Assembly (NCBI RefSeq): GCF_900105395.1
Contig: NZ_LT629775.1
Location: 496,001-560,000 of the forward strand
Origin: Streptomyces sp. TLI_053
GTDB lineage: Bacteria > Actinomycetota > Actinomycetes > Streptomycetales > Streptomycetaceae
DNA length: 64,000 nucleotides
Direction of reading: 5' to 3'
Part shown: one piece after another, positions 44,794 to 53,284 of the stretch
Numbering within the stretch: the first letter of the stretch is position 1
How the letters are laid out: every line of letters begins with the position of its first letter
Translations under genes and position numbers: made by a program
Notes under the pieces: model-generated
What the model was told of the DNA's origin: nothing
What the model saw: the letters and a program-made list of their open reading frames with translations, nothing else
Databases searched by the model: none

Positions 44794-45980
44794 CCCCGGC
44801 ACCGGCAGCGGCCGCCCCCGCCCGACCCGCGCCCCCACCGCCCGACCTCGACGGGCTGCCCGCGCTGACCGCCGCCCTGGCGGAGCGGGCCGCCGAACAC
44901 GACCGGGACGCCACCTTCCCCACCGAAGGCATCGCGCTCGTCCACCGGGCCGGTCTGCTCACCGCGACCGTCGCCGAACGGCACGGCGGCCCCGGCCGAG
45001 GTCTCGCCGACGCCGTCCGGATCCTGCGCGCGCTCGGCGCGGGCGACCCGGCGGTCGCCCTGGTCACCGCGATGACCCTGTTCGTCCACGCCGCCGAGGC
45101 GCGCGAGGCCCACTGGCCGGCCGGTCCGCTGGCGCAGCTGCTCGCCGAGTCGGCCGAGCGCCCCACCCTGGTCAACCACGTCCGGGTGGAACCGGAGCTC
45201 GGCACCCCCGTACGCGGCGGGCTGCCGGCGACTGTGGCGAGACGGCGCGGCGACAGCTGGGAACTGACCGGGCGCAAGATCTTCTCCACCGGCGCGCCCG
45301 CGCTGCGCTGGCTGCTGGTGTGGGCCCGCACCGACGAACCCGAACCCCGGGTCGGCTCGTTCCTGGTCCGCGGCGACCTGCCCGGCATCACCGTCGAGCC
45401 GACCTGGGACCACCTCGGCCTGCGGGCCAGCCGCAGCGACGACGTGCTGCTGGACGCGGTACGGGTCCCGCTCGACCACACCGCACGCCTCGCCGCCCCC
45501 TCCCCGGAGGGCGGCCGGGACCCGATCGGCGCCGCCTGGAACTCGCTCGGCCTGACCGCCCTCTACCTGGGCGTCGCCCGCGCGGCGCAGTCCTGGCTCA
45601 CCGCCTTCCTGCACGAGCGCACCCCGAGCGCCCTGGGCGCGCCCCTGGCGAGCCTGCCCCGCTTCCAGAGCGAACTCGGCCTGATCGACGTCGAACTCGG
45701 CGGCGCCGAGCGGCTGGTCGCCGCCCTGGCCGCGGCCGTCGACGCGGGCGAGCCGTCGGCCGTCGAGGAGGCCCCCGGAGCGAAGCTGCTCGGCACCCGC
45801 GCCGCCGTGGAGTCCGTCCAGCGGGCCGTCGCCCTGGTCGGCAACCACGGCCTGACCCGGCACCACCCGCTCCAGCGGCATCTGCGCGACGTGCTGTGCG
45901 CCCGGGTGCACACCCCGCAGGACGACACCGTCCTGCTCGCCCGGGGCCGGGCCGCCCTGCACCGCCCGACGGTCGGCTGA
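44790..45980 (+). CDS. Acyl-CoA-dehydrogenase-like flavoprotein (SfnB/DszC type)
   Basis: 396 residues from ATG 44790 with GGAG upstream. Acyl-CoA dehydrogenase fold: N-terminal helices, the middle beta domain (WELTGRKIFSTGAPALRWLLVWAR) and C-terminal helices (LVGNHGLTRHHPLQRHLRD). Members that sit with SsuD-like genes are flavin-dependent monooxygenases or sulfur-starvation proteins (SfnB, DszC class) rather than beta-oxidation enzymes; no catalytic Glu region is obvious. Would use reduced flavin from the reductase at 48195. Confidence 0.87.
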   Translation: MTPAPAAAAPARPAPPPPDLDGLPALTAALAERAAEHDRDATFPTEGIALVHRAGLLTATVAERHGGPGRGLADAVRILRALGAGDPAVALVTAMTLFVHAAEAREAHWPAGPLAQLLAESAERPTLVNHVRVEPELGTPVRGGLPATVARRRGDSWELTGRKIFSTGAPALRWLLVWARTDEPEPRVGSFLVRGDLPGITVEPTWDHLGLRASRSDDVLLDAVRVPLDHTARLAAPSPEGGRDPIGAAWNSLGLTALYLGVARAAQSWLTAFLHERTPSALGAPLASLPRFQSELGLIDVELGGAERLVAALAAAVDAGEPSAVEEAPGAKLLGTRAAVESVQRAVALVGNHGLTRHHPLQRHLRDVLCARVHTPQDDTVLLARGRAALHRPTVG

Positions 45981-46039
45981 CGGCTCGCTCCTTCCCCTTC
46001 CCACCGGCCCCGCCGTCCGCGGCGCTCCTCCCCGTCCCC

Positions 46040-46127
46040 TTGCCAAGAAGTCCCCTTGCCAAGAAGTCCCCTTGCCAAGAAGTCCCCTCGCCAAGAAGTC
46101 CCGTTGCCAAGAAGTCCCCTCGCCACG
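46040..46127 (+). repeat. 16-bp tandem array, 5.5 copies
   Basis: Units of TTGCCAAGAAGTCCCC start at 46040, 46056, 46072, 46088, 46104 and 46120, some with one T-to-C or C-to-G change. The last copy changes to CTCGCCACGAAAGG and so supplies the AAAGG ribosome site for the gene at 46142. Lies inside the operon between two genes. Confidence 0.95.
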
Positions 46128-46141
46128 AAAGGCAGACCGCC

Positions 46142-47317
46142 ATGCCCGTCGAGTTCATCGGCATGATCTCCACCCACGACGTCTCCGAGACCCGCCCCGC
46201 GCACGGCCCGGTGGTCGACCCCGACTACACCCGCCGGTTCGCCCGGGCCCACGAGGAGGCCGGTTTCGACCGCATCCTGATCGCCCACTCCTCGGCCAGC
46301 CCCGACCCCAACCAGGTCGCCGCCTTCGCCGCCGCCAACACCGAGCGGCTGGGCCTGCTGATCGCGCACCGCCCCGGCTTCGTCGCACCCACCGTCGCCG
46401 CTCGCACCTTCGCGACCCTGGACCGGTTCTCCGGCGGCCGGGTCGCCGTCCACATCATCACCGGCGGCCACGACGCCGAGCAGCGCCGCGACGGCGACTA
46501 CCTCACCAAGGACGAGCGCTACGCACGCACCGACGACTACCTGACCGTGCTCACCAAGGCCTGGACCGCCGAGGAACCGTTCGACCACGAGGGCCCGTAC
46601 TACCGCTTCGCCGACTTCAAGTCCGAGGTGCTGCCGCTCCAGCGGCCGCGCATCCCGCTGTTCTTCGGCGGCTCCTCCGAGGCCGCCTACCGGGTCGGCG
46701 GCAGGCACGCCGACACCTTCGCGCTGTGGGGCGAGCCGCTCGCCGAGACCGCCCAGCAGATCGCCTCCGTCCGCGCCGCCGCCACCGCCGCCGGGCGCAC
46801 CGACGTCCAGGGCATCAGCGTGTCCTTCCGCCCGATCCTCGGCCGCACCGAGGAGGAGGCCTGGGAGCGCGCCCACCGCGTCCTGGCCACCATCAAGCAG
46901 GGCGGCGACGTCTTCGGCGGCCGCCGCAGGATCCTGCCGACCGGCCCCGGGGCCGCCCCGCAGAACGTCGGCTCCCAGCGCCTGCTGGCCGCCGCCGCCA
47001 AGGGCGACCGGCACGACCGCGCGCTGTGGACGGCCCCCGCCGCGGCAACCGGCGCCGCGGGGAACTCGACCGCGCTGGTCGGCACGCCGGAGACGGTCGC
47101 CCAGGCGCTGCTGGACTACGTCGACCTCGGCGCGACCACGCTGCTGATCCGCGGCTACGACCCGCTGGACGACGCGCTCGACTACGGAAAGGAGCTCATC
47201 CCGCTGGTGCGCCAGGAGGTCGCCCGCCGCGATGCCCTGGCTGCGCGGGACGCTGCGGAGACCCGGGTGCGGCAGTCCGAGCAGGCCGCCGTCGCAGTGT
47301 CCGGTGCCGCCCGATGA
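46142..47317 (+). CDS. LLM-class flavin-dependent monooxygenase (SsuD-like)
   Basis: 391 residues. Luciferase-like TIM barrel of the SsuD/NtaA group: FIGMISTHDVSE, HEEAGFDRILIAHSS, GGRVAVHIITGG, YARTDDYLTVLTKAW, FFGGSSEAAYRVGGRHADTFALWGEP. Uses FMNH2 and O2 to oxygenate a small substrate, probably freeing sulfite from an organosulfur compound. The next gene overlaps the stop by 4 bp. The variable C-terminal ~25 residues are Ala/Arg-rich. Confidence 0.9.
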   Translation: MPVEFIGMISTHDVSETRPAHGPVVDPDYTRRFARAHEEAGFDRILIAHSSASPDPNQVAAFAAANTERLGLLIAHRPGFVAPTVAARTFATLDRFSGGRVAVHIITGGHDAEQRRDGDYLTKDERYARTDDYLTVLTKAWTAEEPFDHEGPYYRFADFKSEVLPLQRPRIPLFFGGSSEAAYRVGGRHADTFALWGEPLAETAQQIASVRAAATAAGRTDVQGISVSFRPILGRTEEEAWERAHRVLATIKQGGDVFGGRRRILPTGPGAAPQNVGSQRLLAAAAKGDRHDRALWTAPAAATGAAGNSTALVGTPETVAQALLDYVDLGATTLLIRGYDPLDDALDYGKELIPLVRQEVARRDALAARDAAETRVRQSEQAAVAVSGAAR

Positions 47318-48198
47318 CCACCACCGCAGCGGCCGCCCCCGTGCCACTGGCCGGCCCGTCCCCCGCCCTCCGGGAGCCCGCCGTCTGGGAGCCCGCCGTG
47401 GGCGTCACCGTGCGCGGCACCGTCCTGCTGCTGCCCGGCCGGGGTGAGCACCCCGGTGTGTACGCCCGCTTCGGGCGGCGGCTGGCCTTCGACGGCTACC
47501 GGGTGGCCGTCCCGGCCGTTCCCGCTGCGGGATCCGTTCCCGCTGCGGGATCCGTCCCCGCTGCGGGATCCGTCCCGCCGGACCTGGCCGGTCAGGTCAC
47601 CGAGGCCCGCGCGAGTGCCCCGTCCGGCACGCCCGTGGTCCTGGCCGGCTCGGACACCGGCGCTCTGCTCGCCCTGGCCGCCGCCCGGCAGGCCGCGCCC
47701 GACGGGCTGCTGCTCGTCGGTCTGCCCACCGCGGGTGCCGCAACCGGGGCTTCGGACACCGCCGAGACCTGGACGGACGAGCTCGGCGCCCGGACGTCCT
47801 GCCCGATGCACCGCGACCTGCTGGCCACCGACCCGGAGTTCCGGTCCGGTGCCCTCGCCCAGGACGTGCCCGCCGCCCTGGCCCGGGCCGCCGAGGACGC
47901 GGCCACCGCGATCGCCTCCGTAGGGGTACCGGTCCTCGTGGTGCACGGGTCCGCCGACCCGGTGTCGCCGCCCGCCACCGCACGGCGCTTCGCCGACCGC
48001 CTCGCCGCCGGGCTCGTCCTGGTCGCCGACGGCCGTCACGACGCGCTCAACGACGCCGCCCACCGCAGCGTCGCCGCCGCCGTCGTCCAGTGGCTGGAAC
48101 GCCTGCGGGGCGGCCCGCACCTGCCCGCCCGGATCGTCACCACCGACGCGGGCGGACGCACCCCCCACCCGCGTGCCCCGGAAGGAAGTCCCGCATGA
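47314..48198 (+). CDS. Alpha/beta hydrolase of the sulfur operon
   Basis: 294 residues. LLLPGRGEHPGVYARFGRRL and a nucleophile region around VLAGSDTGALLALAAARQA; the elbow reads GSDTG, so the usual central Ser is Asp or the motif is shifted by one, leaving the nucleophile uncertain. HGSADPVSPP and DGRHDALNDAAHRSV give acid and His. Might cleave an ester or thioester made during organosulfur breakdown. Contains three 18-bp repeats (VPAAGS). Overlaps both neighbours. Confidence 0.82.
   Translation: MTTTAAAAPVPLAGPSPALREPAVWEPAVGVTVRGTVLLLPGRGEHPGVYARFGRRLAFDGYRVAVPAVPAAGSVPAAGSVPAAGSVPPDLAGQVTEARASAPSGTPVVLAGSDTGALLALAAARQAAPDGLLLVGLPTAGAATGASDTAETWTDELGARTSCPMHRDLLATDPEFRSGALAQDVPAALARAAEDAATAIASVGVPVLVVHGSADPVSPPATARRFADRLAAGLVLVADGRHDALNDAAHRSVAAAVVQWLERLRGGPHLPARIVTTDAGGRTPHPRAPEGSPA
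47518..47571 (+). repeat. Three 18-bp coding repeats
   Basis: GTTCCCGCTGCGGGATCC repeated at 47518, 47536 and, with one change, 47554, giving VPAAGS three times in the hydrolase. Confidence 0.9.
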
Positions 48199-48749
48199 CC
48201 ACCCTCGACGAACGGCCCGTCCGCACCCAGCCGTCCGCACCTGCCCGGCCGTCCGCGCTCGGCGGCACCCACGGTGCCGACCTGCTCCGCCGTGCCCTGC
48301 GCCGGCACGCGGCCGGTGTCACGGTGATCACCGCGGCCGGGCCCGGCGGCCCCGCCGGCTTCACCGCCACCTCGTTCACCTCGGTGAGCCTGGACCCCGC
48401 CCTGGTGTCCTTCTACCTGTCGGCCACCGCCTCGGCCGCGCCCGCGGTACGGGAGGCGGAGGCCTTCACCGTGCACATCCTGCGCGAGGACCAGCGGGAG
48501 CTGGCGAACCGCTTCGCCCGCAGCGGGACCGACCGCTTCGCCGGTACCGAGTGGCACACCGGCCCGTACGGCACACCCGTCCTCGCGGGCGCCGCCGCCC
48601 GGCTCACGGCCCGCCCGTTCCTGCTCCAGCCGGTCGGCGACCACCTGCTGGTCGTCGGCGAGGTACTGGCCGTCGACACCACCGACGGCCCGCCGCTGGT
48701 CCACCACGACGGCGGCTACGGCGGGTTCACCCCGCTCCGGGAGGGCTGA
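48195..48749 (+). CDS. Flavin reductase (FMN-binding, HpaC-like)
   Basis: 184 residues. RHAAGVTVITAAGPGGPAGFTA, SFTSVSLDPALVSFYL, FTVHILREDQRELANRFAR and HHDGGYGGF are standard for short-chain flavin reductases. It would use NAD(P)H to supply FMNH2 to the LLM and SsuD-type monooxygenases flanking it. ATG at 48195 overlaps the hydrolase stop. Confidence 0.94.
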   Translation: MTTLDERPVRTQPSAPARPSALGGTHGADLLRRALRRHAAGVTVITAAGPGGPAGFTATSFTSVSLDPALVSFYLSATASAAPAVREAEAFTVHILREDQRELANRFARSGTDRFAGTEWHTGPYGTPVLAGAAARLTARPFLLQPVGDHLLVVGEVLAVDTTDGPPLVHHDGGYGGFTPLREG

Positions 48750-48755
48750 GCCGCC

Positions 48756-49856
48756 ATGACGCTCACCGCCCACTGGTTCCTGCCGACCACCGGGGACAGC
48801 CGGCACGTCGTCGGCGGCGGCCACGGCTCGACGCCCGGCACCGTCGGCACCGACCGGCCGCCGAGCGTCGCCTACCTCGGCCAGATCGCGCGCAGTGCGG
48901 AACAGCTCGGCTTCACCGGGGCGCTGACGCCGACCGGCGCCTGGTGCGAGGACGCCTGGCTGACCACCGCGATGCTCACCCGGGAGACCGAGCGCCTGAA
49001 GTACCTGGTGGCCTTCCGCCCCGGTCAGCTCAGCCCGACGCTGGCCGCCCAGATGGCCACCAGCTACCAGAACCAGTCGGGCGGCCGCCTGCTGCTCAAC
49101 GTCGTCACCGGTGGCGAGTCCGCCGAGCAGCGCGCGTACGGGGACTTCCTCGACAAGGCGGGCCGCTACGCCCGCACCGGGGAGTTCCTCTCCGTCACCG
49201 GGCGGCTGTGGCGCGGCGAACAGGTCGACCACCGCGGCACCCACCTCCGGGTGGAGGGCGCCCGGCTGACCCGGCTGCCGGAACCGGTGCCCGAGGTGTA
49301 CTTCGGCGGCTCCTCGCCGGAGGCCGTCGAGGTCGCCGCCCGGCACGCCGACGTCTACCTCACCTGGGGCGAGCCCCCGGCCATGGTCGCCGAGAAGATC
49401 CGGCACGTCCGCGAACTCGCCGCCCGGCACGGCCGCGCGCCGCGGTTCGGCATCCGGCTGCACGTCATCACCCGCGACACCGCGCGGGCGGCGTGGGCGG
49501 AGGCCGACCGGCTGCTCGCCGGCATGGACCCGGCGCGGATCGCCGAGACCCAGGCGGCACTGGCCCGCAGCGAGTCCGAGGGGCAGCGGCGGATGCGCCA
49601 GCTGCACGGCGGCTCGACCGACCGGCTGGAGGTCTCGCCCAACCTGTGGGCCGGCATCGGCCTGGTGCGCGGCGGCGCGGGCACCGCCCTCGTCGGCGAC
49701 CACCGCGAGGTGGCCGACCGGATCGAGGAGTACCACCGGCTGGGCGTGGACGAGTTCGTCCTCTCCGGTGCCCCGCACCTGGAGGAGGCGTACTGGGTCG
49801 GGGAGAACGTGCTGCCGATCCTCGCCGAGCGGGGGCTCTGGAAGCGCGGGGCCTGA
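48756..49856 (+). CDS. ssuD: Alkanesulfonate monooxygenase SsuD
   Basis: 366 residues. Best match to SsuD: HWFLPTTGDSRHVVG at the start, TPTGAWCEDAWLTTAML with the conserved Cys, FRPGQLSPTLAAQMATSYQN, LLNVVTGGE, YFGGSSPEAVEVAARHADVYLTWGEPP and LWAGIGLVRGGAGTALVGD. FMNH2-dependent cleavage of alkanesulfonates to sulfite and aldehyde. Lies 6 bp after the flavin reductase gene and is the last gene of the operon, followed by a strong hairpin. Confidence 0.95.
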   Translation: MTLTAHWFLPTTGDSRHVVGGGHGSTPGTVGTDRPPSVAYLGQIARSAEQLGFTGALTPTGAWCEDAWLTTAMLTRETERLKYLVAFRPGQLSPTLAAQMATSYQNQSGGRLLLNVVTGGESAEQRAYGDFLDKAGRYARTGEFLSVTGRLWRGEQVDHRGTHLRVEGARLTRLPEPVPEVYFGGSSPEAVEVAARHADVYLTWGEPPAMVAEKIRHVRELAARHGRAPRFGIRLHVITRDTARAAWAEADRLLAGMDPARIAETQAALARSESEGQRRMRQLHGGSTDRLEVSPNLWAGIGLVRGGAGTALVGDHREVADRIEEYHRLGVDEFVLSGAPHLEEAYWVGENVLPILAERGLWKRGA

Positions 49857-49888
49857 CGGCGGCCGCCGGAGGCGTCCGCTCGGGTCAG

Positions 49889-49921
49889 GTCGGGCGGCGG
49901 GGTGCGACCCCGCCGCCCGAC
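49889..49921. terminator. Strong bidirectional hairpin terminator
   Basis: 15-bp perfect arms (49889-49903 with 49907-49921) around a GCG loop, between the ends of ssuD and the RIO-kinase gene. Confidence 0.85.
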
Positions 49922-49930
49922 CGACGCCCG

Positions 49931-50980
49931 TCACCCCAGCCGGGCGTCGAACTCCAGGGACTCGACCAGCTCGCCGACCCGCCGTTCCGGCAGGCCCCGG
50001 GAGACGAACCAGGCGCCGACGTTGCGCACGTCCCGCTCCAGGAACGAACGGCCACGGGGATTCGCGACGACGTCCACGATCTGCGGCACATCGATGATCA
50101 CCAGCCGCCCTTCGTGGACCAGGATGTTGTACGCCGAGAGATCCCCGTGCGCGTAGCCGTCGACCGCGAGCAACGACAGGCTCCGCCCCAGCTGCTCCCA
50201 CAGGTCCTCGACGTCCGCCTCCTCCGCGCGCAGCTGCGCGAGCCGGGGCGCCGCGGCGCCGCTCTCGTCGCCGACGAACTCCATCAGGATCTCCGTGCCC
50301 AGGATCTGCACCGGGTAGGGAACGGCCACCCCGGCCGAGTACAGCCGGCACAGCGCGGTGAACTCGGCGCCGGCCCACTGCGCGGCGATGGCCTCCTTGC
50401 CGAACGCGGTCCGCTTGGCCATCGCCCGGGCGATCCGGGACTCCTTGTGCCGCCGCCCCTCCAGGTAGCCGGAGTCGCGGTGGAACATCCGGTGCTGGGA
50501 GTCGCGGTAGCGCTTGGCCGCCATCAGGGTGCGGCGGTCCGTGCCCGGCACCCCGCGCTCCAGCAGGAACACGTCCGCCTCCTTGCCGGTCTTCACCAGC
50601 CCGAATTCGGTGTCCACGGCCGCGAGTTCGGTCACCACCCAGTCGGGGCGCGGCTCGGGCCCCTTCTCGGTGGGGGTGGACCGGTCCCAGGTCGACCAGC
50701 GGTCGCCCTCGGCCGGGCCGCCGTCGGGGTTGTCGTCGTAACTGTCGTGGCTGTCGCCGTGGTTCTCGTACGCGCCGCCATGGCCGTCGTGGCCGTCGTG
50801 CTGCTCGGCGTCGAAGTCGGCGTACTCGTCACCGGCGACGGCGTAGGCCCCGTGGTCGTCGAACCGGAACACGACCTCGGGCTCGTGGTCGTCGAACCGC
50901 TCGGAGCGGCGGCCGCGGCGGGGTGCGCCCTTGGCGCGGATACGGGAGAAGGAATCGGTCTCGGAAAAGCGCTCGCGCAC
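49931..50980 (-). CDS. RIO-type serine protein kinase
   Basis: 349 residues from GTG 50980, with AGGAG 8 bp upstream. After an acidic, His/Asp/Gly-rich tail of ~110 residues the RIO kinase domain shows LVKTGKEADVFLLERG, AAKRYR with the ATP-binding Lys, HGDLSAYNILVHEG as catalytic loop, and IDVPQIVD with the metal-binding Asp. RIO kinases act in ribosome maturation in archaea and eukaryotes; bacterial roles are little known. A promoter and a 25-codon ORF with a near-perfect ribosome site lie upstream. Confidence 0.92.
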   Translation of the reverse strand: MRERFSETDSFSRIRAKGAPRRGRRSERFDDHEPEVVFRFDDHGAYAVAGDEYADFDAEQHDGHDGHGGAYENHGDSHDSYDDNPDGGPAEGDRWSTWDRSTPTEKGPEPRPDWVVTELAAVDTEFGLVKTGKEADVFLLERGVPGTDRRTLMAAKRYRDSQHRMFHRDSGYLEGRRHKESRIARAMAKRTAFGKEAIAAQWAGAEFTALCRLYSAGVAVPYPVQILGTEILMEFVGDESGAAAPRLAQLRAEEADVEDLWEQLGRSLSLLAVDGYAHGDLSAYNILVHEGRLVIIDVPQIVDVVANPRGRSFLERDVRNVGAWFVSRGLPERRVGELVESLEFDARLG

Positions 50981-51031
50981 TGCGGTGGCTCCTGGGGAAC
51001 AGCCCACCGTTGCGCCAGTCGAGAGGCGTCG

Positions 51032-51109
51032 TCAGCCGGTGGGCGAAAGACGAGAGGAAGAGGCGTATGGCGCGCACACCAAGGCGCGCCGCGACACGGC
51101 GGCGACCAT
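51032..51109 (-). CDS. Upstream short ORF before the RIO kinase gene
   Basis: 25 residues beginning MVAAVSRRALVCAPY, ATG 51109, TGA at 51034-51032. It has GAGGAGGTG, close to the full anti-Shine-Dalgarno complement, at good distance, which makes real translation likely. It ends 52 bp before the kinase GTG. Could be a regulatory uORF or simply leader translation. Confidence 0.45.
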   Translation of the reverse strand: MVAAVSRRALVCAPYASSSRLSPTG

Positions 51110-51180
51110 CGAAACGCACCTCCTCTGCTTCTCCACGTCGGTCCCCACGCCACGGGAGCCCCGCGGCGCGAACGAGTGAG

Positions 51181-51208
51181 AGCTTAGCGACTTCCGAGAT
51201 CGGCGCAA
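51181..51208 (-). promoter_or_regulatory. Promoter for uORF/RIO kinase
   Basis: Minus strand TTGCGC (51208-51203), 16-bp spacer, TAAGCT (51186-51181), in an AT-richer patch. Gives a ~200-nt leader for the kinase. Confidence 0.45.
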
Positions 51209-51327
51209 CCGAATATTCCCGCCCGCCCGCGCACGGCCCGACATGCCACGCCCGGCCCAAGGTCACCGACCGTTTCGGCGCGGCACGCGACAATGCGGTT
51301 CGTCGTACGAGCCCGGAGGGACGAACC

Positions 51328-52134
51328 ATGGTCGGTGCCGCGCAGTTCCACGCCTGGGACGTACGGGAGTCCGGTCCGCCCGACGCCCCGCACCGGGTCC
51401 TCCTCCTGCCCGGCGGGATGTGCGGCACGACCTTCTTCGCCGACGTGACGGCCGCCCCCGCACTCGCCGACGCACCGGTCCGACTGATCGCGGCGACCGT
51501 CCCCGGCCACGCCGGCACGATCGCGCCCGTGGACGTGTCGATCGAGAACTACGCGGCGATCACCGGCACCTTCGCGGCCGAACGCGGCTGCACGGCCGTG
51601 GTGGGCCACAGCATCGGCGCCAACGTCGCGCTGGAGATGGTGGCCGGCGGACACTTCTCCGGGCCGGTGGTACTGCTCTCACCCACGTTCTCCCGGCCGG
51701 ACGAGTCCAAGGCGCTCGCGGTCGCCTCGGCACTCGGCCGGGTCCCGGGGCTGGGCGCCCTGGTCTGGCCGGTCATGCTGTGGATGACGCCGAAGATCCT
51801 GGCCGAGGGCTTCCCGGAACGGCGCCGGGCGGAGCTCGTAGCCGATCTGAAGCGCAACTCCCCGTCGTTCTGCAACCGCGCCATCGCCGAGTACTTCGCC
51901 TACCTCGACCGGCACGGCAACCTCGTCCCCCGGCTGTGCGAGTCCGGTGCCCGCGCCTGGGTGGTGCGCGGCGACCGGGACGAGGTCGGGCTCACGGACA
52001 CCGAGCGCGCCGCCCTCGAGGCCTGCCCCTCCGCCACCCTGGTGGAGGTCCCCGACAGCGGGCACATGGTGATGGTGGAGCAGCCCGAGGCGGTGGCCCG
52101 CCTGGTCGCCGACGTCGTGCTCGGCGACGGCTGA
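51328..52134 (+). CDS. Alpha/beta hydrolase (Ser nucleophile)
   Basis: 268 residues from ATG 51328 behind GGAGGG. HRVLLLPGGMCGTTFF oxyanion loop, GHSIGANVALEM nucleophile elbow with Ser, RGDRDEVG acid and DSGHMVMVEQPEAVARLV His motif; all catalytic elements are present. Cytoplasmic esterase/lyase-type enzyme with unknown substrate. Divergent from the RIO-kinase leader region. Confidence 0.87.
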   Translation: MVGAAQFHAWDVRESGPPDAPHRVLLLPGGMCGTTFFADVTAAPALADAPVRLIAATVPGHAGTIAPVDVSIENYAAITGTFAAERGCTAVVGHSIGANVALEMVAGGHFSGPVVLLSPTFSRPDESKALAVASALGRVPGLGALVWPVMLWMTPKILAEGFPERRRAELVADLKRNSPSFCNRAIAEYFAYLDRHGNLVPRLCESGARAWVVRGDRDEVGLTDTERAALEACPSATLVEVPDSGHMVMVEQPEAVARLVADVVLGDG

Positions 52135-52184
52135 GGCCGTTATTTCGGTGCGGGCCGAAACCTCGGCACCATAGGTTCTCCCTC

Positions 52185-53069
52185 ATGAGCATCTCAGCGG
52201 CGGGCGTGGCCCCGAGGGACGGCAAGGCACTGGCGGCGGCCTCGACGACGGTGGTGCTGTGGGCATCCGCCTTCGTGGCGATCCGCAGCGCGAACGGACA
52301 CTTCGGCCCCGGATCCCTGGCGCTCGGCCGCCTGCTGGTGGGCACGGTCGCCCTGCTCGGCCTGCTGGCCTACCGCCGGGAGGGCCTGCCCCCGCGCGCC
52401 GCCTGGCCGGGCATCGCCGTCTCGGGCCTGCTCTGGTTCGGCCTCTACATGGTCGCCCTGAACTGGGGCGAGAAGGAGGTCGAGGCGGGCACGGCGGCGA
52501 TGCTGATCGGCATCGGCCCGGTCCTGATCGCCCTGCTGGGCGGCTGGCTGCTGCGCGAGGGCCTCCCGTCCAAGCTGCTCGCCGGGATGGCCGTCTCGCT
52601 GACCGGCGTGATCGTCGTCGGCCTCTCCATGTCGGGCGGCGAGGGCAGCTCGGTGACCGGCATCGGCCTGTGCCTGCTCGCGGCCGTCGCCTACGCGGCG
52701 GGCGTGGTCGCCCAGAAGCCCGCCCTGCGGCACGCCACCGCCCTCCAGGTGACGACCTTCGGCTGCCTGATCGGCGCCGTCGCCTGCCTCCCGTTCGCCC
52801 CCCAGCTGGCCTCGGACCTCTCCGCCGCCCCCCTGTCCTCCACCCTCGACGTGGTCTACCTCGGCCTGTTCCCCACCGCCCTGGCCTTCACCACCTGGGC
52901 CTACGCCCTCTCCCGCACCACCGCCGCCCGCATGGGCGCCACCACCTACTCCGTCCCCGCCCTCGTCGTCGCCATGGCCTGGCTCCTCCTCGGCGAAACC
53001 CCCGCTCTCCTCACCCTCGCCGGCGGCGCCCTCTGCCTCGCCGGCGTCGCCGTCACCCGCCGCACCTGA
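52185..53069 (+). CDS. EamA/DMT-family transporter
   Basis: 294 residues with ten membrane helices in two repeated EamA halves: VVLWASAFVAIRSANGHFGP at the start, and FPTALAFTTWAYALSRTTAARMG, SVPALVVAMAWLLLGE in the second half. Exporter-type drug/metabolite transporter, probably for amino acids or small metabolites. ATG at 52185; spaced 50 bp from the hydrolase gene. Confidence 0.93.
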   Translation: MSISAAGVAPRDGKALAAASTTVVLWASAFVAIRSANGHFGPGSLALGRLLVGTVALLGLLAYRREGLPPRAAWPGIAVSGLLWFGLYMVALNWGEKEVEAGTAAMLIGIGPVLIALLGGWLLREGLPSKLLAGMAVSLTGVIVVGLSMSGGEGSSVTGIGLCLLAAVAYAAGVVAQKPALRHATALQVTTFGCLIGAVACLPFAPQLASDLSAAPLSSTLDVVYLGLFPTALAFTTWAYALSRTTAARMGATTYSVPALVVAMAWLLLGETPALLTLAGGALCLAGVAVTRRT

Positions 53070-53080
53070 CCGGGCCCACC

Positions 53081-53284
53081 TCAACCAGCCGTCACTTGCC
53101 CACCGATGAGCCGCTCCCACAACGGTGTCTCCCCGGAGGGGGATCGGTACGCCTTCCGTTCCTCTCCATCGACGTGGACGACGTGGAACTCCAGCACCCG
53201 CTCCCGGAAGATCCGCCTCCCGGTGGCGCGAACGCCGGCCTTCCCTGTCGCGATCAACAGCACCGCGGCAATCGCCGACTCCAT
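53081..53284 (-). CDS. Small protein of unknown function
   Basis: 67 residues from ATG 53284, with GAGGAAA upstream. Starts with a hydrophobic helix (MESAIAAVLLIATGKAG), then EFHVVHVDGEERKAYRSPSG and TPLWERL. Overlapping frames on the other strand look worse by codon usage. It lies just 20 bp from a 47-bp hairpin upstream. No family recognised. Confidence 0.5.
   Translation of the reverse strand: MESAIAAVLLIATGKAGVRATGRRIFRERVLEFHVVHVDGEERKAYRSPSGETPLWERLIGGQVTAG

Noticed and set aside
42938..47317. A single open frame of over 1,400 codons
   Set aside because: It joins real ABC-ATPase and LLM sequences with out-of-frame, Arg/Pro-rich translation of the genes between. The missing stop is better explained by one lost base near 44760.
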